Counted from the first letter of the stretch, positions 21,503 to 33,454 are shown. The stretch: DNA of 64,000 bases from Turbatrix aceti (GCA_963969345.1 OZ017769.1:8125725-8189724); one strand, 5' to 3'. Notes: generated by a model not told the origin, from the letters alone. Made by a program: numbers and translations.

Positions 21503-22893
21503 ATGGGAAAATTTGGGGTAAGTTTGCTTTATTCCTGTTTTTTTTTGTCTATGGATTCGATTTTAAGCGAGAAGTGATCTCAATCCACGTCGGCCAGGCC
21601 GGTGTCCAGATCGGAAACGCGTGCTGGGAGTTGTATTGCCTCGAGCACGGCGTCTTGCCCAACGGAGAACTCATTGAAGAGCCTTCGCCGGAGGACGAGT
21701 CGGTCAATACTTTTTTTTCACAAACCCAGGCTGGAAAGCAGGTGCCTCGGGCGCTGTTTATCGACCTTGAACCTACCGTTATTGATGAGATTCGCACGGG
21801 AACGTACAAAAGGCTCTTCCACCCGGAGCAGCTCATCACTGGGAAAGAAGACGCGGCCAATAACTACGCCAGAGGGCACTACACCGTCGGAAAAGAGCTC
21901 ATCGACGTCTGCATGGACCGCATCCGGCGCATGTGCGAATCGGCCCCCGGTCTTCAGGGATTTTTGATCTTCCACTCCTTCGGCGGAGGCACAGGCTCGG
22001 GTTTCAGCGCGTTGTTGATGGAATCGCTGAGTTTGGAGTACGGAAAAAAGTCCAAACTCGAGTTTTCCATTTACCCAGCCCCGAGGATCAGTACGGCGGT
22101 TGTCGAGCCGTATAACTCGATTTTGACGACGCATACGACCCTCGAGCACTCGGATTGCTCGTTCATGGTCGATAACGAAGCGATTTACGATATCTGCCAG
22201 CGGAATCTGGGCATCGCGCGGCCGACGTACACGAATCTGAATCGCCTGGTTGCCCAGATTGTTTCGTCCATCACGGCTTCGCTCCGCTTTGATGGCGCGT
22301 TGAACGTCGATTTGACCGAGTTCCAGACGAATCTCGTGCCCTACCCGAGAATCCACTTTCCCCTGGCGACTTATGCACCCATCGTCTCCTCCGAACGCGT
22401 CTACCACGAACAACTCACGGTCTCAGAAATCGCAAATGCCTGTTTTGAGCCGGAAAACCAAATGGTCAAATGCGATCCACGGACTGGCAAATTCATGGCA
22501 TGTTGCATGCTTTTCCGGGGCGATGTCGTGCCTAAGGACGTAAACAGCGCAATCGCGAATATCAAAACCCGCCGGGATATCCAGTTCGTCGACTGGTGCC
22601 CGACAGGCTTCAAGGTCGGCATCAACTACCAGCCCCCAACAGTCGTGCCAGGAGGCGACCTCGCCAAACTCCATCGCGCTGTCTGCATGCTCTCAAACAC
22701 GACAGCGATCGTAGAAGCGTGGGCACGGCTCAATTCCAAGTTTGACCTGCTCTACTCGAAACGCGCCTTCGTGCACTGGTACGTCGGCGAAGGCATGGAG
22801 GAGGGCGAGTTTGCCGAGGCTCGTGAGGATCTCGCCGCTCTCGAGAAGGACTACGAAGAGGTCGCTGTCGAGAGCTACGCCGACGAGTACTAA
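21503..22893 (+). CDS. Divergent alpha-tubulin isotype
   Basis: The large exon (21568-22893) encodes [20 protein letters not shown] to the end. It has the GGGTGSG nucleotide-binding loop, the [10 protein letters not shown] region preceded by the catalytic Glu (DLTEFQTN), and the [14 protein letters not shown] motif, so it is alpha- and not beta-tubulin. No Met precedes Arg in this exon. A 15-base exon at 21503-21517 (M-G-K-F-G) followed by a 50-nt GT..AG intron joins in phase and is my best start. It would replace the usual MRE start by MGKFGRE. The K40 loop is shortened and acidic ([17 protein letters not shown]) and has no lysine, so acetylation there is impossible. The tail is short and Glu-poor ([12 protein letters not shown]) yet ends in the Tyr used for detyrosination. 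Total is 446 aa. Confidence 0.93.
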
Positions 22894-23106
22894 AAAGCAC
22901 GCTTTTTCCCCAATTTTCCCTTTTTCTGCCTAAAATGAATTCTGAATGCTTTTTTTCCCGCTTTTTTAACGAAAAATGTATAAAAACTTGTAAATTTTCG
23001 ATTATATTTATTTATAAACTTTGCACAGTAGGCCTTCAATTGATGTGATCCAGTCTGGTTGAATAATAAGCAGGGGTAAGTGAGTTTCGGGGGAGGATGT
23101 CGGTCG

Positions 23107-24021
23107 TCAACTGGCTTCGAGAGCGACTCGTTGCTTCTTCGCTGGTGCTGAAAAGGAAAATAAAACAAAATCTGTCAAAATAACCCCAAAACCAGTGACA
23201 GACAAAAATTGGGAACATCAAAACAAAGTTTCAGCATTTTTTAGGCAAAAAAATTGTAAAATAAAGAATATTTTTTTTATAAAAAAACCCATTTTGGGCC
23301 CAAAAGTTTGACCCGATTTTCATCCCTCCCAAAAACCAACCTTTTTGCTTTTCCTTGGGTTCAGCAACGACCTGCGGCAGATCATGGGTCGGAACTTCGG
23401 GAAGAGACACATTCTCGTTCGCCAGACGAGCGAGTTCCTCGTTGACGTCATCGAGATCGGAAGCACTGAGTTGACCGGTGAGAATCTCAGAAATCTCCTC
23501 CTGGAAGGCATTCGCCTCCGCGGTGTCTTCCATGATCTTCTCGGCGTCTTCGAGAGAGAAAGTAGCGTTGATGAGCTGCAGAGCTTCGTTTCCGGCTTTG
23601 AGTTTCTCGAGGACGTCACGATTCATCTGTGCAACTTCCAGCTGCCCGATCATCTGGTCGATCTGATCCATCTGGGCATTCACCTTGTCGATGAGGGTCT
23701 CCTGGTATCGCTTGCGCTTTAGCATGAGCAGAGCGCGGCTGAAAGGATGGAAATGAGGTGAGAGAACGGGAAAAGTGATGTAACTTACTCTTTTCGACCC
23801 TGGGAGATGAGTTCTCTCGCCATTTGTCTCTCCTTCTCGATTGTGGCGTTGTACCGCCTGAGGGCCTGCTTCATTTTGTCTTTCTCGAGTTTTAAGCCCT
23901 GCAAAAAACAAAATTGCAAAACACAAAAACAAAAAAAAATAAAACTCACAAGAATAGCTCGATCTTGCTCGGTTACCTGAGCCTGTGGATTGGCCTTTGG
24001 CTTGCCGAAAATTGCACCCAT
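23107..24021 (-). CDS. CHMP6: ESCRT-III subunit CHMP6/VPS20
   Basis: Four exons (24021-23950, 23898-23789, 23738-23341, 23147-23107) give 206 aa. It starts MGAIFGK, so Gly2 is available for N-myristoylation as in CHMP6. ITEQD-type sequence (VTEQDRAIL) and the basic helices GLKLEKDKMKQALRRYN ... GRKDRALLMLKRKRYQE form the Snf7 core. The acidic C-terminal half (EDAEKIMEDTAEANAFQEEISEIL) is the autoinhibitory and Vps4-binding side. CHMP6 bridges ESCRT-II to ESCRT-III during multivesicular-body formation at endosomes. The small last exon encodes only a basic APAKKQRVALEAS end. It is divergent from the ADAR-like gene with 250 bp between starts. Confidence 0.93.
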
Positions 24022-24271
24022 AGTAAATCAATCAATATCCCAGTCAACCGATTCCACGCCGTCACGTCGACACAGTCAGCATGTGATGACGATCATCAAG
24101 TTTTCACGATTTTTTAAATTTTTGAGGTGAACTACTTGAGGACACTTTGCCAAGGAATAAGATGTTTGCTTCATCGTAACCAAGGATGCAAGTTCGCTTT
24201 GTCGATATTACTGTTGTTACGTTCTCTGAAACGGAAGTGAACTCACTTTCGTCAGTCGCCTGTTTTTTCTC
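24022..24271. promoter_or_regulatory. Divergent promoter of CHMP6 and the ADAR-like gene
   Basis: This 250 bp spacer separates two head-to-head start codons. It contains a TGTGATGACGATCATC segment near 24081 with a CRE-like TGACG core, but nothing decisive. Confidence 0.45.
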
Positions 24272-26903
24272 ATGGAAGTAAAGCCTGCTCTCGACGATAT
24301 GTCTTATGAACCGATGGTGGTTGCTGAAGAGCCACCGCAGCCGGAGCCGGAACCAGTGCCGCAACCACAACCCCAGCCGCAGCCGCAGGTCTCGGCGACC
24401 GCGATTGCCCAGGCCGAACCGTTCATCGACGTCCGCATCGTTCCTTTCGAGGTTGCCCTTGAAAAAGGCTCCGAATTCCTGCTTCAGCGCTTTGATACGC
24501 AGCCACGTCCCTTGGTCCACCGCATCGGCACAAAGCTTGGCGCTGTGCCTAAATACCAGATTTTTCGTCATCCTGACACGTAAGTTTCATTATTTTCTGT
24601 GTTTTTGGTCGTTATTATCTTTTTTTTTCAGACCCGGATTTGTGGCAGACGTTATCCTGGATAAATGGCACGTTGTCGGCGCTATTGCACCGAACAAACG
24701 CGTTGCTCAGGATTTGGCGGCTCTGAATCTCATCAACAAACTCCAGACCGAAATCAAGGTTATCGAGTTGCTCGAGGATGGCAAGGCTGAAAAAGTTGTT
24801 GTTACCCGGGAGGTGTGTTTTTGCCAGAGCGCTTTTGTTTGTCACATTTCCTATTTGCAATTGTGTTTTTGTATTTCAGCTTTTTGACGAGAAAAACATA
24901 TTTCCCGAGATTATCGAAGATGTCGAGCTGTACAAACTCCTGCGCAACGTAGTTTGGGAATCCATCGAGAAAAACACGTATGCGCGAGACATCGACGACC
25001 CAGTGCTCGACATCGAAGCCGGCGTCGCTTCTCCATCTTTGGTCCTGAACAATCACTGTCAGTTGCAATCAGAATCCCTTCCGGTTTTCTATCATTTCAC
25101 GCATCCGGGATAGTAGGTTTTTTTATTTAGTCGGTTTTTATGATCCTTTTTCAGTCCATCGTATGCCGTAGCTTGTTCGTACGAGGGCATTCCGTGGATC
25201 GGTCCCTTCATGCAGTCAAAAACGCTCGCGAAGAACGCGCTCATCCGGATGATTCTGCGTCGATTGATTACCGAAGACCGTCTCAAGGTCTCCAATCGTC
25301 TGAAGCGCCGAATTCATTCTCAGTCGTCGCTGAGCAAAGCTGTGATCCCAACGAAAAAAGTGAAGCAGCAAACTTCGGTCGCCAACATGCTCAACGGTGT
25401 TGCTACCAAAAAACGCATCGATCCACCGAATTTCGAAATTGTGGACGCTCCTGAAGGCGGTTTTATTGGAATCGTCACGATGGAAAACAGAACAGCGTCT
25501 GGCGATCCGCAACCGACGAAGAAGGCTGCGAAACAGCATGCTGCCCAGCGGCTCATGACTGTGCTCATGGCGGAGGGCGAAATTGATCAATTTGACCTCC
25601 GCGTGCTGCCGGGCTACATCTACGACGGTGGTCAACCGAAGCCAGCGCCGCCTCTGGACACTTCGGGGTACTACGAAGGCTTGCCCCAATCGATGCAGAA
25701 TTCATTTGTTGCCGAAAGTTCATTCGCTGAAGAATCGGATTTATCGTATGCCGTCCAAGAATCTCACATTCCGGTGGAAGATGACCTCGGCGAAGACGAC
25801 GACAACTACGGTGAATCACTCTACGAGATTATCCAGGATTTGGTTTACGACTACGCTCTTGGCGTAAGTTTTGTCTTTTTTTATCCTTGATTTGATTTTT
25901 TTGTGCTTTCAGAGCCACGATTCTTTCACCTCGTTGTTCGAAGACATTTCCTCGACGGTTGCCGGCATCGCTATCATGGATTCCAACAAGCACGACGTTG
26001 CTCTTGTGTCCTGGGCCATGGGCAGCGGAGTCAACACGACGAAGAAGGATTCTCGTCTCCGTGATTGTTATCCTGAAGTTCTCTGTCGTCGGGGATTGAA
26101 TCTGTACGTTTTTCTTCAAATTTTTATTTTTTTGCCATATTTTTATTTTTATTTCAGCTTCCTGGCAAACGAACTAGGCTGTTGCATCCAAGGCATGGAT
26201 TCTATTTTCCAGAAAGACGACCTGCTGATTCGCCTCAAACCAGAGCTCAGTTTCCACCTTTTCATGTCCGACCTGCCCTCTGGAAGCGCCACAAAATACG
26301 CCACAGAAGGCAAACTGTCGGGTGAACCGATTTATTTCTCCGATCCCGCAGCAACTGCCAGCGTTGGCAAAAACCCCGAATTTGCCGTGACCTACAAGCC
26401 CGCTTCCCACAGCGTTTCTTCGTCTGAGAAAATTCTCAAATGGAATATTTGTGGCGTGCAGAACGCGGTTCTTTCGTCGCTCATCGAGCCTGTCTACCTG
26501 TCGTCCATTGTCCTGGAAGGCAGCTTCAGTGCTTCCCGGATGGCTGAGATTCTGTGTCATCGCATTGGATCGGCTGTTTCGAGACTTCCGGATCCCTACA
26601 CGAACAACTGTCCGCCGATTGTGACGCTCCCCAAGGTAAAGTTGCCATTTGCCCACGAGCCAGCCGGCTTCGAGGAAAGTGACGCTCAACTGGAACATTG
26701 TCAATGCGGATGTCGAAGTCGTCGATTCAGAAACCGGACTGACAATTGCGGGCGAACGTTCTCGACTTTGCAATGCCGCGCTGACCGAGCAGTTTGGTCA
26801 GCTGCTGAATGGCGCCGTCGCCTCAAAAGACTATCGGGATGTAAGCGATGTTCTCAAGGCGACTTTTCACGAAAACGGATACGGTACTTGGAAGCCCAAC
26901 TAG
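24272..26903 (+). CDS. ADAR-family protein with dead deaminase domain (ADR-1-like)
   Basis: Six exons are clear: 24272-24579, 24632-24812, 24880-25112, 25155-25863, 25913-26103 and 26158-26903. The first encodes a Pro/Gln/Glu-rich head. Three dsRNA-binding domains follow, the third with the best KKAAK-x-x-AA helix (PTKKAAKQHAAQRLM), at about residues 75-145, 240-310 and 335-395. The deaminase domain starts near residue 478. Its zinc and catalytic residues are lost: the HAE motif is YPE (RDCYPEVLCRRG), PCG is PSG (DLPSGSAT), and the second zinc Cys is Ser (VSSSEKILKWN). It should bind dsRNA and not deaminate, like nematode ADR-1, which regulates ADR-2. Inside exon 6 the frame shifts: either a 28-nt intron (26636-26663) or one extra base near 26675-26679. 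Length is 779 or about 788 aa. Confidence 0.88.
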
Positions 26904-27307
26904 CCAATATTTCTTCTTCCTTTTTTTGGATTTTTTTTGTTTCCATTGCGTTGTTCTTTTTTGATTTTTATAAGCGCGGACGCCAACGATCGACTAGCAC
27001 TTTTTTGTTTTGTTTTGAAGTGTTCTCTTGATTTTGTCCAGGTATGAACTTTGTTTCCGGATAAATTATTGGTTATGGCGCGCTGACCAATTACCGTTGC
27101 TTCCCGCGCGGCGGTTTTGGTGGTTTGCGCGCAACGGGCGACGGAATGACCTCGATCGTGACGCGAAGCGTGGCAGTGTCCATGGCGACCCCCGGAAAAG
27201 GAAAAGGGTCGAAGCAGGGGATAAAGCGCAATCCGACACCCACAACAAACTCGTCGGAAATAGTGAACATGCGGCTGTCATCCGGCGGCTCCCATCGAGT
27301 CTGCCTC
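26904..27307. other. Spacer between ADAR-like and Mesh-like genes
   Basis: This holds the probable 3' UTR of the ADAR-like gene and the promoter of the next gene. An open frame in phase with the Mesh-like start runs upstream to 27125, so a longer N-terminus cannot be excluded, but it would bury the signal peptide. Confidence 0.5.
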
Positions 27308-30300
27308 ATGTCTCCGATATTGGCGGCATTTTTCATGCTTCTTGGGGCCCAGTTTGCGCTTGTTGGGGCCCAGTTCGCAAAAAATGTGGGTCCCGAGATT
27401 CTTCCCACATCGGTAGAAAAGCCCTACGGCGTGCCGATATCGGCGACGAAGGCTGTGACGGCGAATATGTCTCCTTCACTGAACACTGCAAATTTATCAC
27501 CGCTGAGTCACATTCACGACGATCAACGGAATTCTATATCCCCGCTCAGTCTGTCACAAGCGATTTTTTTGAATACGGTCACCAATGTTCAGCAACCGGG
27601 AATTGCGAGCAGCAGGAATCTCTACGGTCTCCCCGGAAGCCAGACGCCGAGGATCACGGCTCAGAATTTGAGAGAACTCGACTGGACGCAGATCGATCGG
27701 CGCGTCGAAGACGGATGGTGGCATCTATACCCCTTTGGCGAGCGGTACTTTGACCGGGAACTCTCCAATCGGCCCTGGATGGACAAGCAGATTGATCTTG
27801 ATTTTTTCCTTCCTTTTTATGGATTTCGATTTAACTATACTTTTGTAGGTTTTTTTTGCATTTTTTGATTGACGGCATTTTTTGAATTGTTTTTACTTAG
27901 ATCTTTCACGAAGGCTTCATCGCCTTCTCGCACCCCTGGTACATCCAGCCACCGTACACCTACCCGAACCCGCACTGGCCAAAGAAACCGGATCCTTCGA
28001 TCATCGCTGCGTTTATGGCCGAACAACAGCCGCAGTACGTCGGAGACAACAGAATCTCGAATGTTTGGTTCCGAATCATCGAGCGGCCCATCAGCCTCGT
28101 TGGCTACAGCAACGTAGATCAAGATTTTGTAACTCCACCCCCGAGAGAGCAGCTCACAGAACGCCAGCCACAGGGCGTGTACAGCTACGATGACCCCCGC
28201 TTCTACCGGACGTACATGAATCGTCAGCTGAAGACCCGCGAAGGCAGAATCGAAGACCCCGAGATGCTGGACCGCATCACGAACGACATCCGGCATGGCA
28301 TGGTTGGCGCGAGGGGCTGGAAGGCGGACTACGCACTGGTCGTCACGTGGGAAAGAATGGCCTACGGTGGATCCCCAAAAATCACCGAACTCAACAAGTA
28401 CGAGCAGGCCAAGCGCTGGCAGAATACCTACCAGCTCGTTGTGGCTACCGACGAAATTCGAACCTATTGCATGTTTAATTTTGCAAATATCAATTGGACG
28501 TCTTCGGCGACGGCGGGTGCCATTACCGGCGGCAGGGGTGGAAAACAGTCCGCGCTCATCGGCTTCAATGGCGGCAACGGGACCGGGTACTACGAATTGC
28601 CGTACAGCGCGGAGGGTAATTCGTATAAACTTGTGCAGTACGGATCAACGCAGATCGCCGGTCGTTGGCTCGCACGCATCGATGAGCAGATCCAGTACGG
28701 CGGATGCTCGAACGAGTCTCGAGGCACGCTGGAGACCAGTCAGCAGTACGGAAACATGCTTGGTGGGTTCGCGTTGAATGTGTCCGGGCCGTGCTACCGG
28801 CTGACGGATATTATAAAGCTGCAGTTTGACGAAATCACTATAGATTGTGAAAGAGTGGGTTTCTTAAAAAAAAGTCATAATTACTTTTGGCAAAATTTTT
28901 TTGCGAAACTTTGCCAAAAGTTCGATTTTACTATGAAAAGTTTATACTGAAAAATTCAGCTGCACCGCTCATGATCTGACAGAGTTACGGTAGTCGGAAA
29001 TCGCGTTTTTTTTACCATATTTGACGACTTTTGGCACGTTGCAGCTAACAAACTATGACATTTCCAGAACCAGGGTGTATATCAATCGGCACAGTTTTTC
29101 ATAGAGAATCAGTTCAAAATATAAAAATTTAGGTTTGCCCCTTTAAAAAATGCCGAAATTTGCATTTGAAAAGAAGTCACAATGGTAACATTGGTTTCGG
29201 CATTTTTCAAGGTAACAACCCTACATTTTTATATTTTTATCGGATTCTCCATCAAAAACTACGTCGATTGATGTACGCCTTGGTTCTGAAAATGCCGTAG
29301 TTCGTTAGCTAGAACATGCCAAAAATGGCAAAAACGCGATTTCCGACTACCGTAACTCTGTCAGATCATGAGCGGTGCAACTGAATTTTTCAGTATAAAC
29401 TTTTCATAGTAAAATCGAACTTTTGGCAAAGTTTTGTGAAGAAATTCCAAAATGAACTCTGACACTTTCGTGTTAGGATTTTTGGAATTTTGTAAACTTT
29501 ATTTTTGCGTTTTTCAGATAGACATGGTGATAGCCCGCTGCGTAATCCCCGTAAACCGGGTCTTCCGAACCGGGCATATTGAAATGAAGCTCTCAGTCGA
29601 TGGCGGAAAGAACTATCCTTGGTGGGGGAAGTTCTACATATGTAAGTCACCTGTCTCACCTGTCCACACCTGTTTTTTGTTTTTTAGTACAACCAGGCCT
29701 GGCTCGACGACGCGTTAACCTTATCAACGACCCAAGAGAACCTCGAAACAATTGGAACTCCTTTGACGCGAGGAATCTCACACTCACCTGGGAGCACCAA
29801 AATATCACGGCAAATATGAACGCCCAGGTGGACATTGCGCTGTACGGCTACTGGGAGGACGTCGAAGGACATTCGCTCAAACAGGTCGGATATATCGCGC
29901 GCGCTCATCCAAATAACGGTCTGCTGACTTTTGATCCCTACACCATGGCCTACGATCTGGAAGCGGACCCCGAGGCCTGGCGCTTTTACCGGGGCGGCGT
30001 GATACAGGTGAGGGTCGCGGATTCGTGGCTCAATGATCGCGGTGACGGGACGTATTGGTCGACGCCGGTTTCATTTGGGTGGTTCTTCCATCGAAAGTGG
30101 GAGTACGAGTACGGCAGGGATTGGGCCATGGAAATCTGCCAGGATTGGTACGACTACGATGGGCGACGCGAGAACTTTCACATGGAACTCGAGCCTAAAA
30201 GTGAGTCAATTCGGCAAAAAAATGGGTTATTGAGGGGTGGATTTTCAGTTCCATGTCCGTGTACGCTGGATCAGGCTATCATGGATTTTGGCAGATTTAC

Positions 30301-32586
30301 GGCTCTTCCCGACTGCGACATGGAGGGCGACCATCGCTGCTACTACACCCAGGGCGCCAAGCACTGCGTTTTGAGCACTTTTTCTGTGTACGTGTTTTTT
30401 GGGTCAAAATCTGGGAGGAACGAATCGTTCGTTCGTGTTCGCGAACGAACACGAACAGAAAAAAATTTGTTTCCGAACGAACGCGAACATTTGCCCAACC
30501 CTGGTCAAAATATGTGGAACATGAGAGTTTTTCAGGTGGACAGGTGCTGCCCAGATGTGTTGCTACGACTACGAAGGCTGGCTCATGTTCACCGATGATT
30601 TCGAGTTCAATGATCAGTACCTGAGATTCTACTCTCCCGGCACCCCCTACCGGGCCCACCCCTGGGGTGCCCACCCGTACAAGCGACCTCCCTACCTGCC
30701 TTCTATGTCGAATCTCTTCAACGACCTCCTGCCCTACGACTTCTGCTGCAAGTGGGCCGGACACTGTGAATTCTTTTTCTGGCGCCGTCAGACGTCCAGC
30801 TGTCAGATGTACCGCTCTCCCGCGATGGCATTCATCTACGGCAGCGGGCACATCACGACCTTCGACGGCCAGCGGTACACGTTCAACGGCAAGGGCTACT
30901 ACATCCTGTCCATGATGAAATCCCCGAAGCACGACCTCATGGTGCAGGGCAGGCTCGAACAGCCGCCGGAAACCGTCTGGGAAGGCGATGTGCGGGCTAC
31001 CGTACTCACGGGAATCGCTGCGAGAGACAATCAATCATCCGTCGTGCAGGTCTTTGCACGAAAAGACTTTCGACGCTGGCGCTACAAGACGGACGTCTAC
31101 GTCGATGGCGTCAGGGTTTACTTTGACATGCCCTGGAAGAAGATCCAGACTTTCCAGGGAGTGACCATCAGGAACCCGCCCAGGAACATGAACCAGTCTG
31201 AACTTGACATAATGTTCACCACGGGAGTCGGTCTAAGGATTCAGGAGTCCAGGGGCCTGCTGAATGTCATTATGACGCTGCCAGATACGTACAAGGAACG
31301 TAATTCGATGATATTTGACTGGAATAACCCGGATTACGATTTGTTTTCAAATTCGGACGCGTTAACTCTGTCGACGCCGATTGTGGACATGGAGGCCTAC
31401 AACGCGGGCATTTCTACGTACGGCCGCTGCGTGAGTGCGTACAGGACGCTGGGGCTTCTGGGCACGTTTAACGGGGATCTCAGAGATGATTTAATGACGC
31501 CTGATTGCATTATTATCCCTACAAATTATCCGCAGACCGATATGGAGGCTCGTAATTTGTATTTCAACTTTGGGGAAAAGTGTAAGTGTCGGGGACGTTT
31601 TAAAAATGTGTGTTACGGTATATTTTTTATAATATTTCCAGGGCGAAAAGACAGGAACCTGCAGCTCCCGTTTTTGTTCCAGTCCGAGCACAAGCCGATC
31701 TACGACCCTATCAGCTTCGCAGACCAGCGCTACGTGCCAATCTTCGATCCTTACTTTGCGTCAAACTATACAAGCTTCGAGTCGTTCATCTTCAGCCGGG
31801 AGGAAGTCAGAGTGGCGTGCCAGGGCATCCCGGCCTGCGAGTTTGATTATTTTACAACCGGGCGTCGAGAGCTGGGCTTTGACACCCTCACCTTCGAGAA
31901 AAAGTTCCAGGAACTCAAGGAGAAGGGCGAAGTGAAGCGTGAGTTTCCCCAAAAAGCTGGGGTGTTCACCTGTTCACCTGGGTCACAAAAAATTTTCAGA
32001 CGTCAGCTGCGGACCCCTAATGAAGAACCCGGGAGTGCTCAAATTCCCGCCGGGTAACAATTACCTGCACGGCGTTACCGTCACCTTCACCTGCAAGCCT
32101 GAGTACTTCCTGCACGGTGACCAGCAGCGAACCTGCGTCAACGGATCCTGGACCCCCGGTTGGTGGGTATGGTGTCGATGTGAGTTGCTCAATTTCAAAT
32201 TTGTGCCTAAAAATAATCCATCCATCCTGTTTAGACCGATCGACCGAATACGCGCTCAAGTGGATGACCGGCATTCTCTCTTCGACCGCGATCGTGCTCT
32301 TCATCTCCGGCATCTTCGCCATGTGCATCATGCACGGCCGCGAGCGACAGCGTCAGATCATCCGTCGTCGATACATGAAGAGCCCAACGTACGTTTTTTT
32401 ATTCGGGTTCGGTGTTTGTTTTTTTGCATGTAAAAGTGTTTCAGCGTCTTCTCCTCGCGTAAATCCACCAAATCTCCGCGTCCGCCCTCGTCAGTGGTTT
32501 TTTCTCTCCCGGATCCATCCGTGACCACTGCTCAACCCCCGACCGACGGGACCGGTGATGTCAGGGGGAGAATTACTTCCGTCTAG
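27308..32586 (+). CDS. Mesh/SUSD2-like NIDO-AMOP-VWD-sushi membrane protein
   Basis: Ten exons (27308-27844, 27901-28854, 29518-29641, 29688-30200, 30249-30387, 30536-31581, 31642-31938, 32000-32179, 32235-32388, 32445-32586) splice in phase to 1361 aa. It opens with a signal peptide (MSPILAAFFMLLGAQFALVG). A NIDO domain follows (FLPFYGFRFNYTFIFHEGFIAFS onward), then an AMOP module from about residue 710 (PCPCTLDQA, DFGRF, QMCCYDYEGWL, DFCCKW). A VWD domain starts near 850 (TTFDGQRYTFNGKGYYILS), a sushi/CCP module sits near 1205-1263 (SCGPL .. VTFTCKPEYFLHG .. WTPGWWVWC) and one membrane span near 1275-1295. This order is that of arthropod Mesh, a septate-junction protein of gut epithelium, and its SUSD2/nematode relatives. 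The GDPH cleavage motif of the VWD start is GSGH. The exon 2-3 intron holds a fold-back element. Confidence 0.93.
28907..29434. repeat. Long fold-back element (MITE-like) inside an intron
   Basis: The first ~103 bases (28907-29010, ACTTTGCCAAAAGTTCGATT ... GGAAATCGCG) recur as a near-perfect reverse complement at 29331-29434. Similarity continues inward, with mismatches, to near 29170, so almost the whole element is one palindrome with arms of about 240 bases. It has no coding capacity and fills an intron of 663 nt where neighbours are 45-60 nt. Related arms occur near 8.75, 50.4 and 53.7 kb. The intronic RNA would fold into a long hairpin. Confidence 0.88.
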
Positions 32587-33454
32587 GCGACCGAGTCGTG
32601 TCTATTTATTTTCACGCGTCTGACATTTCCTTTCCTTTCCTGGCCTGGCTGGCGATGATGATGGCCGATGAATCGTTTTGTCAGCCTGTCAGGTGCGGCC
32701 TTGGACTCCTAGAAGTGCTAAAAATGGTGCACAGGTGCATTTTTTGCTTGTTCCACTCAAATAAACCGTTTAAAAAAAGTTTAACGAACATCAGCGCTCA
32801 GAATCGGACTTCGATCGGTTGTGTGTGTCTCCGCGATGAAAGCAGGAAGCGATCTTTATCTCCTTCCTGCGTTCTGCAGTCCATCACTACGTCCGACGTC
32901 TTTGTCGTCGTCGTCCAGCTCTTTTTTTCCATTAACGCCTGATGATGTCGACAAGAAAAATTAGTGTTAAATATTTCTGCACCGGTGAATCCGTGGGATA
33001 AATATTTCCTAGCTCAGCTGTCTCCGCCCGAAAAACAGATTTGGTTTTTCCAAAAATTGTTTGTTTTCCCACAACGGGCCGGGGACTCGGCCTGGCCCAA
33101 AGCGAAACGCAGAGGAACACTTCGCTTGCCGGCGTCGTCGTCGTCGACCGTGTTTTTGCGATGGTTCATTCAGAAAACGCGTTTGAGGCGTAACCAGTTC
33201 CCGCGTCGTCACGCGGCCGGCGAAGCGTGCACGATCGACGGGTCTAAGGAGGAGTCAAGGTGATGATGGATGCATGCGCGGCGTCTCTCTTCTCCGTGCC
33301 CGCTGTCATACCCCCTTCGCCCGGCGAGGAGGCTCCTTTCTTAGACGGCAGCTGGCCTCACCCTTTTTTTGAGTGATCGTTGCCAACTTCGCCGGACCCG
33401 GGTGCCCTAAACCCCCCTCCCTGCCCTGTCTTCTTCTTCTTCTTCTTCGCGATC
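32587..33454. other. Spacer between Mesh-like and carboxypeptidase genes
   Basis: No gene is seen. It should hold the 3' UTR of the Mesh-like gene and the promoter of the next. A (TCT)n pyrimidine tract lies at about 33430-33448, just before the carboxypeptidase ATG. An open frame at 33373-33633 overlaps the real start in another frame and is not coding by phase. Confidence 0.5.

Noticed and set aside
24104..24571. Minus-strand frame with Arg/Leu repeats opposite ADAR exon 1
   Set aside because: It is the antisense of a Pro/Gln/Glu-rich coding repeat, which creates an artificial open frame.
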